64,000 bases of DNA. It comes from Cardinalis cardinalis. Lineage: Eukaryota; Chordata; Aves; Passeriformes; Cardinalidae. A program made the translations under genes and the position numbers. Positions within the stretch are counted from its first letter, which is position 1; each line of letters begins with the position of its first letter. Below the pieces are notes generated by a model that made no database searches, was not told the DNA's origin, and worked only from the letters and a program-made list of their open reading frames with translations. This document shows, in pieces, positions 51,415-62,100 of this stretch. Where the stretch lies: assembly GCA_014549065.1 (NCBI GenBank), contig JACDOX010000083.1, forward strand, positions 1,916,876 to 1,980,875, in the 5' to 3' direction.

Positions 51415-52322
51415 ACTGAAGGAACTCTGGGAGTGAGGGTTAGATCAGACTGTACAAGAGGAGCTCCATTCACAGGAGATCGAAACAGCTCCAGGGAGCA
51501 TGGTGAACAGGGGTGTGGCTCGGCAGTAAGGCCACGGCACAGCAGTTTGCATGGCAACTCACACAAGCAGGGCAAACAGCTCTCCCACCATCTGGGAGCA
51601 GCCAATAGAGGCAGCAAACAGATTGAATAGGTGGTAAGGAACAGAACCTTTTAGCCCCAATCTTTTTAGCATACTAGTTCAACCCTCCTCGGCTAAGGTG
51701 TTGACACACCAAGCTCAATCATGCGTAGCTGCAGGAGTCACTGAACCAGCCACGTCAGAGGCCTCCAGACAGACAAACAGCTGAAGGGAGATGGAGCTCT
51801 CCAGGTCACAGGCTGCCAGGAGTGCCCTTCTGCAAGGCTGGGGCTGGGAAATACTTACTTTGCAGAAGATATGCTCTGGTTGAGGAGCTTTATCACCAGA
51901 GGAGGGAGCTACAGGAAGAAGTGAACAGGCTGTGTAGTATTTGAGCACATGAGGAAGGGGTTGAGGATTATTTTCAGAGACAGTATGGTCTCAAGGCTCT
52001 TGGGAGTCTCTAACTTACATTACAGTGGAGAAGCAGATGGACTCAGAACCCTGCACAGTAACTAGCCCAGGGTCTGTTAGTCCAGGGTCTGTCAAGATGA
52101 AGACTGGAAGCAGATCACAGTGTGCACAAGGAGGAAAGTTCCTCCTCCTTCTCAGAATCTGACAAGTAGCACTGGCACCTTCTATAGCATGTGTAAGGCT
52201 TTGGAAGTAAGAAGGCCAGACAATTGAGGAGGTAGGTAAAGGTTCTTCTGGGATCAAGCAGCCTCCTAATGCAACACCATCTGTACTCCACATCACAACC
52301 TCCTGTTAAGAGGAAAAGGAGG

Positions 52323-52816
52323 GTAGTTGTAATAGGAGGCTCCCTTCTAAGGGAACGGAGGGCCTGACATGCAGACTGGACCCAGCTCATGGGGGCATGG
52401 ATAAGGGACATTATTGGAAGACTCCTCAGTATATTAAGGCCTTGTGATTACCATCCTTTATTGGTGGTTCAACAGGGCAGTGCTGATATAATGAAGAGAA
52501 GTCCAAGGGCAATCAAAGAGACATGAGTGTTTTGAGAAGACTGATAAAAGGATCAGAAACACAAGTTGTAATTTCCTCGATCCTTCCAGAACCAACAAGT
52601 ATTATTAATAGGAATAGGTGGATCCATCACGTCAACGTGTGGCTCTCAGACTGGCGTAATCAGAAAAAAATTGGTGCTTTTGACCATATCCTACTCAAAA
52701 CCTGGTCTACTGACACCTTTCAGAGCAGGAATATGGAACTAGAGATTCACCTTCCTCAGAGGGGAAGAAGAATTCTAGCACAGGAGCTAGCAGCTCTGGA
52801 TAGAGCCTTAAACTAG
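52323..52816 (+). pseudogene. CR1 ORF1 remnant with SGNH-type esterase domain
   Basis: CR1 ORF1 of birds and reptiles carries a lipase/acylhydrolase-like (SGNH) domain. Its landmarks are visible here in two frames. One frame from 52323 has VVVIGGSLLRERRA and then a stop, and later DYHPLLVVQQGSADIMKRS. A second frame from 52523 has QVVISSILPEP, VNVWLSDWRNQKKIGAFDH and RGRRILAQELAALDRALN before its stop. The nucleophile-type GGS is present. The expected GTND and DGVHL motifs have decayed to QGSAD and MELEIHL, so the catalytic residues are lost. At least one stop and one frameshift (near 52520) separate the pieces. Confidence 0.85.
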
Positions 52817-52959
52817 CCTGGAAGGGGAAAAGGGACCAAACCAGGCCCGCTATGGTGAGCAACGGGATGGTATGACAAAACTTAAGGAAACAAGCACTAA
52901 TGGAATCCTTCAATCAGCTTCTTTGACTACAATGTACCACACCTGAAATGTTTCTACAC

Positions 52960-54390
52960 TAAGGCATACCCCATGGGAAACAAAGAAGATGAGCTGGAAG
53001 CCTGGCTCTGTCCCAGAGACTTGACATAATTAGCATAAGTGAAACCAGGTGGGATGAGTCCTGTGACTAGAGTGCCCTGAGGGACAGTTACATGCTCTTC
53101 AGATGGAACAGGGGCAGAAGAGGCTAGGGGATGACATTGTATGTAATGAAAAGGACAAAATGTGTGGAGCTGAGAGGTGGCAATGGCACACTTGAGAGCC
53201 TCTCGATAAGAGTCAAGAGACAAAAAAACAATGTGGATGTTATTGTGGGACTCTACTATAGACCTCCCAGCCAGGACAACGATGCTGACAAATTATTCTT
53301 TGAGGAACTAATGGACACTTCCAAGTCAACTGCCCTTGTCCTTATGGGGGACTTCAGCTTGCCAGAAATCAGCTGAGATCATCATGCAGCAGGTACAACC
53401 TGGGCCAGAAGATCCTTAAAAAACCTGGATAACAACTTTATAGAATAGGTCCTAAGGGAGCTGACTCAGAAGGATGTTCTCCTCAATCTCCTACTTGTCA
53501 ACAGAGAGGATCTTGTGGATCAAAGTGGACAGTGGCAGCTGTCTTGACCACAAAGAGATCAAGCTTAAAATCTCAGCGGACAGCAGGAAAAGTGCAGGCA
53601 GCAATTCAGGTATCAGGTGAGAAAACTTCAAGCTGCTCAGGGTGTTAGAGAGTAATGTTCCCTGGGAAAATGTATTTGCAGATGCTCAGGTCCATCAGTG
53701 CTGGTCACTTCTTAAACATCACCTTCTAAGAGGACAGGAGCAGGCAATTCCCAAATGTCTGAAGTCAAGCAGATGAGGCAAAAGGCTGGCTGGGCTGAGC
53801 AGGAATCTTCTCTTGGAAATAAGACAAAAAAAGGAAGGCGTATGACCTTTCCACTGGGATCTTGCCAAGTGGAAGCAAGGGCAAGTGGCATGAGAACAAT
53901 AAGAGATGCTGCTCACCACTGTAGGGAGAAAATTCATGCGGCCAAAGATCAACTGGAGATGAAGCTGGACAGAATTGTGGGAGCAATAAAGAGATTTCTC
54001 ATACATATTAAAATAGCAACAGAGAGCATAAAAATAATAGTGGCCCATTACAGGATGAGGATGGTCACCTCACAGATGGGGACAGACATGGCAGAGGTGT
54101 TCAATGCATTCTTTGTCTCTGTCTTCAACATCAATGATGGACTATGGACTAAGGGGGTCCCAGTATCTTCAGGTGGAGGACCAGGACTGTGAGAATTATA
54201 AACTCCAGTCAAACCCGAACTTATGTGGGATCTGCTGCTCCAGCTGGATCCCTACAGATCAATGGGGCCTAATGGGATTCCTCTGAGAATCCTCACAGAG
54301 CTAGCTGATCTCATAGCAAAGCCTCTCTCAATTATTTTTGAGTGGTCTTAGGAATCCAGAGCAGTCCAAGCTGACTGGAACCTGGCGAAC
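52960..54390 (+). pseudogene. CR1 ORF2 remnant: endonuclease domain and linker
   Basis: This is the start of the second reading frame of the CR1 element. An opening MGNKEDELEAW is followed by the AP-type endonuclease. Within 53131-53376 the sequences VGLYYRPPSQDND and ALVLMGDFSLPEIS are the YYRPP and GDFN landmarks of that domain. They are normally the DNA-nicking part of the LINE polymerase. The sequence continues in other frames to the linker region at 53755-54150 (EVFNAFFVSVFN is the 'LNEFFASVFT' landmark). Stops at about 53020-53130 and several frame changes show that it is a pseudogene. It is cut at 54390 by the LTR insertion. Confidence 0.86.
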
Positions 54391-54866
54391 TGTCTTGGTT
54401 TCAAAAAGACAGCCGTCTGCTAAGACAGGCAGGAGTCTCTCTTGAAAGAGAAAATGTGAACCCCCTCCCTCTGACAAGCGACATCACTGAATCATTCAAT
54501 ACTTCAGCCATAATCTGAATTATTATAATTTTGAAATTAAGGGGCTCTCAGGCAAAGATACTGGAGTAAGAACAGTTCTTCATTAGGAAAATAAAAATGC
54601 AGGATTATAAAACAACACTGACAGAGTCAGAATACAAACTGACACCCTGTTGGTCAGGGTGTTGGTAGCAATCTGATTAAAGGGTGGCTGCAGTCCTCCT
54701 GGAGTGACAGATATAGTTTTGTTGAAACAATGACCCTGTAGAAAGGGTGTAGTTTTCCTCTGAAGGTCCAATGATGGGCCTAGTCTTTCTCTGGGAATCC
54801 AGTGGAAAAAAGCTGCTCCTCTGGTAATGCAGTGGGAAAAGGCTGCCTGTGGTGCTCCAAATCACA

Positions 54867-54912
54867 GATTATATCCCGGTAGGAATGCTTGGCTCCTCCC
54901 CCTGGGCGGAGC
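54867..54912 (-). promoter_or_regulatory. Relic LTR promoter: GC box and TATA-like element
   Basis: On the minus strand CTCCGCCCAGGG (an Sp1-type GC box in reverse) is followed about 25 bases later by GGGATATAATC. The spacing is typical of a retroviral U3 promoter. If active it would drive transcription leftwards, antisense to the CR1. Activity is an inference only. Confidence 0.55.
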
Positions 54913-55007
54913 ATCTCACAATGGGATGTCATTTTATCAGTCATGTAGTGAGACTCAACGGCCCCTTAACAGAAAATATCTTCCTGAAGGGAGGATGGGT
55001 TGTGGAA

Positions 55008-55110
55008 GAGATAAAGAAAACTGCCCCACCTGGTTTTAATGGCTGACCTACTAACAGAAGGTAACTGAGATAAAGAAAACTGCCCCACCTGGTTCTAACA
55101 GATGGTAATC
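55008..55110. repeat. Duplicated segment within the LTR, period 59
   Basis: GAGATAAAGAAAACTGCCCC and the eight bases after it occur at 55008-55035 and again at 55067-55094, identical over 28 bases. Both copies then share CTAACAGA-GGTAA, but the second lacks about 22 bases between the two parts. In LTR orientation this lies in the upstream U3 part, where direct repeats often mark enhancers. Confidence 0.9.
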
Positions 55111-55434
55111 GAACACACACCCCCAGTCACATCTTCCATTGCAACCTAACACATGACCATTGTCCCAGTTTTCAAGAGGGGCAAGAAGTAAGACGCTGGA
55201 AACTCCAGGCCTCTCAGTCTCACTTCAGTGCCTGGTAAAGTTATAGAGACCATTATTCTGGGAGCTATTAAAAACATCTAAAACATAATGCAGTATTTGG
55301 TCATAGCCAGCATGGCTTCATGAGAGGAAATACTTGCTTATCAAACCTGATTTCCTTTTATGACAAGGTAACACATGCAGGTGTGATCAAGGAAAGACAT
55401 CTGATGCAATCTTTTTGGGCTTTGGCAAAACCTT

Positions 55435-55941
55435 CTGGACAAAATGTTCAGCACACAGCTGGATAAACACATCATGTGATGGGTGAGCACCTGACTCACA
55501 GGCACAAGGGGTTACAGTGAATGGGGTGACATCAGGCTGGGGACCTGTCACTGGTGGGGTTCCACAGGGCTGCATCCTCAGCCCAGTGCTCTTCAACACC
55601 TTCCTAAATTACTTGGATGCAAGACTGGAAGGGATGCTAAGCAAGTTCCCAGGTGATACAAAATCAAGAGGAGTTGATGCCCTTGAAGGCAGGGAGGTCC
55701 TGCAGAGAGGCCTTGACAAATCAGGGATCTGGGCAATCACCAACCATATGAAGTTCAACAAGAGAAAGCAGTGCCATGGAAAGGGACCTGGGGATCCTGG
55801 TCAATGAAAAGCTGAACGTGAGTCAGCAGTGCCCTGGCAGCCAAGAGGGCCAACCTTGTCCTGGGGGACATCAGGGACAGCATCACCAGCCAGGCAAGGA
55901 AGGGGATTGTCCTGCTCTGCTCTGAGCTGGGATAGCCTCAC
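55435..55941 (+). repeat. 507-bp inverted repeat copy B (pairs with 44604-45110)
   Basis: This is the partner of the block at 44604-45110 in inverted orientation, with 13 mismatches and no gaps by hand alignment. The block ends exactly where this element has deletions relative to the partner. The last 97 positions at the 55941 end contain two mismatches, and a further run of 60 contains none. Confidence 0.93.
55517..55807 (+). pseudogene. CR1 reverse transcriptase remnant
   Basis: A 96-codon frame with GGVPQGCILSPVLFNTFLNY at residues about 13-32. It has the same defective catalytic motif SKFPGDTKSRG in place of F-A-D-D as the copy at 44738-45028. It also has the same join KRKQCHGKGPGDPGQ, where about 95 bases of the family consensus are missing. 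Two independent decays to the same state are implausible, so the segment was copied from one element to the other or from a common defective source. Confidence 0.9.
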
Positions 55942-56172
55942 ATTGAGTGAAAGGAAAAGGTTCTTCATCCAGAGGGTGATTGGGCACCAGAACATGTTCT
56001 CCAGGGATGTGGTTGCAGCACCAGCCTGACAGAGCTCAAGAACATTTGGATAGTGCTCTGAGGCACACAGTGGGACTCTTGGGGATGGTGCTTACAGGGC
56101 CAGGAGTTGGACTTGATGATCCTTTTGCGTCCCTTCAAACTCAGCATATTCTGTGATTCAGGGATTCTGTGT

Positions 56173-59100
56173 AATGTGTATGGCAGAATTCGATTCTTCT
56201 AAGAAAAGCATCTGAGTTCATGTAATAATGGCAAAATAATGCCATCTTTGGGGACATGACACCTGTTTTAGGACAAAACTCTCACAATATGAATAACTGG
56301 AGCAAAGACAATGCATTAAAATATTACTTAGAATTGACTTATGTTGGTGGTCAAAACAAGAAAACTGTATTATCAGGTTTACAACCTAATGGACTAATGC
56401 TGTATTTCTGATAGGATGTTTAAACTCCGCTCTAATATAGGAGAAATTCTAGACACACTCAAAGTTGTATGACCTGTATCTACTTTCTTCCTTCATTCAC
56501 TCTCGTGGAGTACTCCTTCATTCTGGCAAAGAATCCTGACTGTGAAATAAATATACATATACATACACAATAAAAGAAACAAAGCAGAAATACAGGAAAA
56601 GGAGAACAGGAAATTAGAGCGAAAAAGAAGCCTGTGGAAGCCATGCAGGAATTTCTATAATAAGACTCTTCTTAGGATTACAGTCCAGGTTCCAGTCTAA
56701 AGTCAACACAAGGGTCTCTATATGGGACTTGTGTTGACTTCATGTCCCTAAGCTTCATATCCCTTCATGTCCCTAAGCTTCATATCTTCTTGAGGTCCTT
56801 GGAGTTGTCTATAAAAATTATAGTATCTAAATTGGATATGCATTAGACAACTGGTTTAATGGAAAAGATGACTAGTGCTTGCTCAAAGAAATAAGTTTGC
56901 ATTTGACTAGCTCACATGGTGAACTGTAACTGCTCTGTGAACTTTCTAAGAGGTTCTTGTAGACTCAGACAGAGGTAGAAACCATTTTAGTTATTAAAAG
57001 AAACCAAGTCTTTTTGTGCAGCAGCAGAAAAGAGGAAACTCCTCCCTTTCGAATTACAAATCTTTATAGTGCAATTCTTTATGGCTAGGAAGAGAACTTC
57101 AGACACTTTTCATATAACCTCAACTGTTTAATCTGTACCCTTTCGGAAGTCAAGCTGTGTGTGTACGTGAGACAGAAACATTTTTGCTGAAATAGGAAGA
57201 ATGATATGGTTCTCCTCAACCCACTGTAAAACTACACGATTCTTACAGGGGAAGCAAAGTAGATTTCCTTAGCAGAGAATGGCATTATATGGCTTGTGAA
57301 TCTTCACCCTTTTGTAGTCTAGTTAGAATCTGTGATCACAGGGGACCACAGTAGGCAAATGGACACTACATCCATTAATAAAGATGCTAAATTTTACCTA
57401 AGTACAAAAGCAACAGGGTCTAAGTTTAGCTTACAGAAAAACAAGTCTGAGCTATTCAAACAAGATCCTCTTTATCGCTTCCTTTTAAATTTACTATTAC
57501 TCCAGAGTCAGTCCAGTTAGGCTGTCTGCCACTAGGTTTTAAGCAATTTGTTTGAAATTCTAGCAAATATCTCAGTAGTAACATTTATTAATTTCCCTAC
57601 TATTCCCTATGCAGTGCTCAGCCACTAATACAGACACAAAAGTGCAATACAAACAAGTATTCTACAAATACTTAATGAAAACTTTTGTTGTAGTTACAGC
57701 TGAAAGGGTGTTTCACACTGGAGGAAATTTGCATTTTCAGTAAATTAAGATACATTCACAGGCTGCAGGACATTAATACAGTAGACATAACAACAAAAAG
57801 ATCTTGCAGATCAATAGCATTTTTCATCTGAGAATGAAAACATTTTCTTATGGTACTGGAGTAAAACTGGTAGAGTTTAGTCTTAATGAGAATTTGCAGT
57901 TAGACTCCTGGACGAAGGGATTCCATCTCAAAGGGTAAACTGGGAGGGTTTTTGTTCGTTTCTCTTTTGTTTCATTATTGTCATTGTTGTTTGGGTTTTT
58001 TGTTTGTTGGTTTGTTTTGGTTTTACATGCAGCAGTTGACATGAAAGATAAAGTGTTTTTTTTCTCTTTGTCTAACAGGATGTGTCCCAACCCTAATTTA
58101 TTGATACAATCACAGAAGCCTCTTCTTTAGAAATAATCAGAGCCTGAACAATGCTACAGATGTCCTCTGAACCTAATCAGAGATCCACTGGTTTTCTTTT
58201 CTTTCTGATCCTTCACAATTAAATCTGCTTCTAGATATTCTCTCCTGTTATAAACTATTTTCCTAAATTAGAGTGTCCATTAAGAAAATATTAAGACAAT
58301 TTTTCTAATTGGTTTTACATACCTTTTTCTTGGAGCTTTTTGGCCAAAGCCATGCTTTTTAGTTAACCTAAGATATATTTGGCTCCTTTAAAAATGGGTT
58401 TATTTACAATGCTAAATACAAAATTCATCACATTTTGCTGTTAATTTTTGAGTTTCCTTATTTTCCTTGATAATAATTTAATACATTATGCCTGATGGAG
58501 TCCTAAGAGTTCACTGAGTAACAGCTGGTTCATATCTGACTGCTACAAGAGCTTCTGGGAAAAATAAGTATTTAAGGGCAAAGGCGCACAACATGTGCAC
58601 ATACACCAGAAGCTGCTAAAAATACCTTAAGTAAAATTTAGCATTAAAAAAGCGAAGACTCAAATCAAATGTTCATATACAAATGCATTGTATGAATAAT
58701 TAGACTTTGAACTCCAGGAGACTTCCACAAGTCTACTTACAGCTTCCCAATTCCATATTGCTCAGCATAGTTGTGAGTTTCTGGAAGCTAGAAAGATCTA
58801 CTTTCTGCCCTTGAGCCAGTGGTAGAGAGAATTAAGTCTGCACAGGCCAGAAGTCTAGGTCTTGCCTGCTGAACTATACAGGTCTTCATAGTATACAACA
58901 GACTCAGTGCAGATCTTGGAAGAAGACAGATCTGCAAATCACCAGTCATTCGGATGTGAAGCAGTTAATCTGCTTCCAGACACTTTCACAATATCTTAGA
59001 CATGAGGAGAAAACTAAATATATTTAGCTCGACACATTAAGGCAGGCCCTTAAATGAGCTTAAATGCTGCTACTACAAAGCTAACTATTATGACTTTCCA

Positions 59101-62100
59101 CAAACTCACTCTTTGTGATTTACTTGTGATTCACACAAGATTAAAACACTTTGTTTTTCCCTCAGAAGGCCAAGTGTGATGTACCAATGCCACCTAATAA
59201 AACACTATAAGGATCAGGAAGTTTCCCAAATGCAACAAAAGTTTCACACAAGCTAGGTCCATTTACAGTTGCACGCTTCAACCAGGCTGGCTGATATCAA
59301 TTTGAAAAATAACACTGGCTTGAAAAAAACTTTTTAAAGTCATAACTCATGAGCATTTGCAAATTTATTTCCAAGACAGAATTCTAATGACTTCCAGAAA
59401 CCACCCTGCAGTCATGAGAAAAATCCTGGAAAGCTCAGAGTCCAAAAGTGTAACTAAGTCCTACAGGACTAGACAAACAGCATGCAGACTTCTCCAGCCA
59501 AAATAAGGAAGTATAAAGCAGCTGTCCATATGACGGCAGTTACTTTGGAATTGCTACTCCATTCCATCGTGAAAAAGCACAACACCAAATATATCCTACC
59601 CAGTGCACAAACTGCTCTTGTAAACTCACTAGTGTTTGTTCCTTTCTGTATTCCTCTTCAAAAGCTTTTGAGTCCACAATTTGCACTATTTTTTACATCT
59701 CAATTGCCAAGCCAGCATCTATTCCCTCTCGGGGGTTTTAAGCTGGCAGGAAGAGTTAACACTGAGAAGTATTCAGAGAAATAACATGAACTTACTTTTT
59801 TCAAACTTAGACAAAGTCAAGATGAGAACCTATTGGTACGTCCTAATGCCAGATTACAAAAGCTGTCAGAAGGCACTTCTATAACAAAACTCTCTTCAGT
59901 TGTTGGATTGTACTTTTCAACATACATTTACTAATTTGTGTGACACGCCCAACAAAAAAAACCCCTTAATTTCTTTGTCCAAAGACTCAATAAGTGTCTC
60001 ACCACTTCTTTCAAGAGGCAGTCTGAAAATATACAACAAAAGCAAGCCTAGTTCACATTTCCTGTCAGTGTACAATGGATATTGCCACCATTTAGACAGT
60101 ACAGGATTCCTATGCCAGCAGAGTATGACTATTCTGTCTTGCACACTTGTTTTTCTATATCACTATGACATGTCAGTGTATACTTTGCTAAAGAGAACTT
60201 TCTGTCAACAATCAGTGTTTCATTGGCATTAATGTGCAGTAAAAGACAACGAAGCATGACTCAATTAAACCACCAAATACTGCATTTAAATAACATTAAC
60301 CCCTGACATTTTAAAAGAACAGTGCAGTATTTTAGCTGCATGACTCTTGTTAAGGTCAGTGCTTTAATATATACAGCTTCCCACCCCAAACGTCTGACAT
60401 AAATTTGTTTCAGTAAGCCAATTGAGAATGAAGCCTGAAACAGGATTTTTCTACCACTCCAAACATTACAACTAAGATTTCTCCCATGCTATTGTTTATG
60501 GGAACAAATTTTATTAACCTTCACATGGTGTTGAGGTGGGAAAGAATTTAATATTTAATTCACAATTCTCTCACTTTTTTTTTGATAGTTACCTTGTGAA
60601 CTGAGGCTTACAAATTATTTTCAAAAGCTTTTTAGTCAGCAAAAATCTAAAATGCTATATATATGAATGGCACAGAATAGAGTGTAGCTTCGGATTCCTC
60701 CCCATATGTGCCAGTAGAATCCCATGCATTTTAAGGACTTTTTGTATGATGTTCTAATGGCAAGTCAACACAGCATACACTGAAAGTAACTGAAACTCTT
60801 GCCTGATTCATACAAAAGTTGCCCCCACTTATTTTGCAATGCACATGTGCCAGATTTTTAAGCCTAACAGCATTTTTTCTGTAATGTGTAGAAGGTACGT
60901 GCCTTTCTTAACTGTACTGTTCACAATTACAGCATCCATGATCCTTGTTTCCAAAACTTTTAGAACCACACCATTAGTGTGGACTAAACTATACAGATAT
61001 CTGCAAGTTAGTTAGTGGGACTGCTCTGTGGGCTAGCTGTATATCACACAAAATGAAATGTAATTATTTAAACATAATTAGCATGGCTTTATTTTTGAAC
61101 AATCTCCTGTTACTGTTATGCAGTGGAAGATTAAAAAATTTGTTTACCAAGAAAAAGAAAGGATACTTATACAAAAATGGTGACAATATTTGTGCTTAAA
61201 ATCTAATCTTTAAATCTAACATCTTCTATTTTTTAATTACTGACTTCCATGAAATTAGTCAAAACGAAGTCCAACCACTTATGAAGCTTTAATTTGGCAT
61301 AATAGAGCCATGAGACGGCAATCTGATATCAGTAATAATTTTTAGTACTATTAGCTTATGAAGCGACAGGAAACATTGTACAATAGAGGTGGTAAATAAA
61401 GAACTGAAGAAAAATTATTCAGTGGATCTCCCTACCTCCTGCTGAGCATTCCTTGGAAACAATTTCGTTTTCAGACACTTCCTCATATTTTGCTTTGTCC
61501 TTGTTCAATTTTATTCATCAGTCACTGGACACCAGAAATAGCAGACAAAGATTCAGTTTCATATGCATAGCTGAAAGGCTGGTTATAAAGCACTGAACTG
61601 CAATACATAAGATTACATAAATTGCCTAAAATTCCTACATGATGCTCCCCGTGACAGCAATCAGATCCATGTTAGCATGACAAAGAGCATGTCACCTTCC
61701 ATCTCCCATTGAAGGACAATTTGCAGAGACCTAAGTGAAAGTCACGTCTAAATCTGTAAAACTGAAGTAATCGTAGAGTCAGAGTACTTATAAGAAAATG
61801 TAATCTTTCCAGTTTCATTTTGTACATACAGATGTTAAATAATTTATGCAAAAATCACTGTAGGTTCCATTGGTTTAGCTGAATACTCAGCAAAGAGGAA
61901 AGAAGACTGTGAAACACTTTCTGAGTAAATACTGAGGTACATTTTTAGGTTATATGGAGAGTATGATGCAAAATGATTGTCCAAAAATGATCAGATTACA
62001 AAGACCAATGTGAAGTCAAGTCATTTCATACCGGACAAGATTAATAGATAGGATAGAATGTCCTAATAGATTCCTTTGTTAGTTTGGATTTCAAGGCTAA

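Larger units (their letters stand above)
51415..54390 (+). mobile_element. CR1 LINE, nearly full-length copy, 5' part (sense)
   Basis: The 5' UTR-like start ('GGTGTGGCTCGGCAGTAAGG', 'CAGTTTGCATGGCAACTC', 'AAGCAGGGCAAACAGCTC') is followed by ORF1 and then by ORF2 up to 54390. There an LTR interrupts the element, and it resumes at 55153. A coiled-coil-like ORF1 start reads as QEEVNRLCSI near 51905. The exact 5' edge is uncertain by about 100 bases. Without the LTR the element would span about 4.0 kb, close to the usual full length of about 4.5 kb. That is rare for CR1, since most copies are short 3' pieces. Stops and frameshifts show it has long been inactive. Confidence 0.88.
54391..55152 (-). 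mobile_element. Solo LTR of an endogenous retrovirus nested in CR1 (antisense)
   Basis: About 760 bases begin TGTCTTGGTT and end in CTAACACA, the TG...CA type inverted ends of an LTR. The CR1 reading continues directly on both sides ('TGACTGGAACCTGGCGAAC' before, 'TGACCATTGTCCCAGTTTTC' after). The LTR is read on the minus strand, because only that direction puts promoter elements before the poly(A) region: a GGGCGG box (54905), a TATA-like ATATAAT (54867-54877), then an AATGAA poly(A)-like site (about 54580). No internal retroviral genes are present. It resembles an LTR family I associate with songbirds, but I cannot assign a family name. A clear target-site duplication is not visible. Confidence 0.85.
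55153..56172 (+). mobile_element. CR1 LINE, nearly full-length copy, 3' part (sense)
   Basis: Continuation of the CR1 at 51415-54390 after the LTR. It opens in the reverse transcriptase region (degraded 'FQGKQ..RWKLQASQSHFSAW' type sequence), carries GGVPQGCILSPVLF at 55550-55600, and ends with the 3' tail 'CATATTCTGTGATTCAGGGA'. A 38-base deletion lies just before 55435. A deletion of roughly 300 bases lies just after 55941, where the sequence jumps almost directly to the 3' UTR. Bases 55435-55941 between these deletions are nearly identical to the antisense CR1 at 44.6-45.1 kb. Confidence 0.92.
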
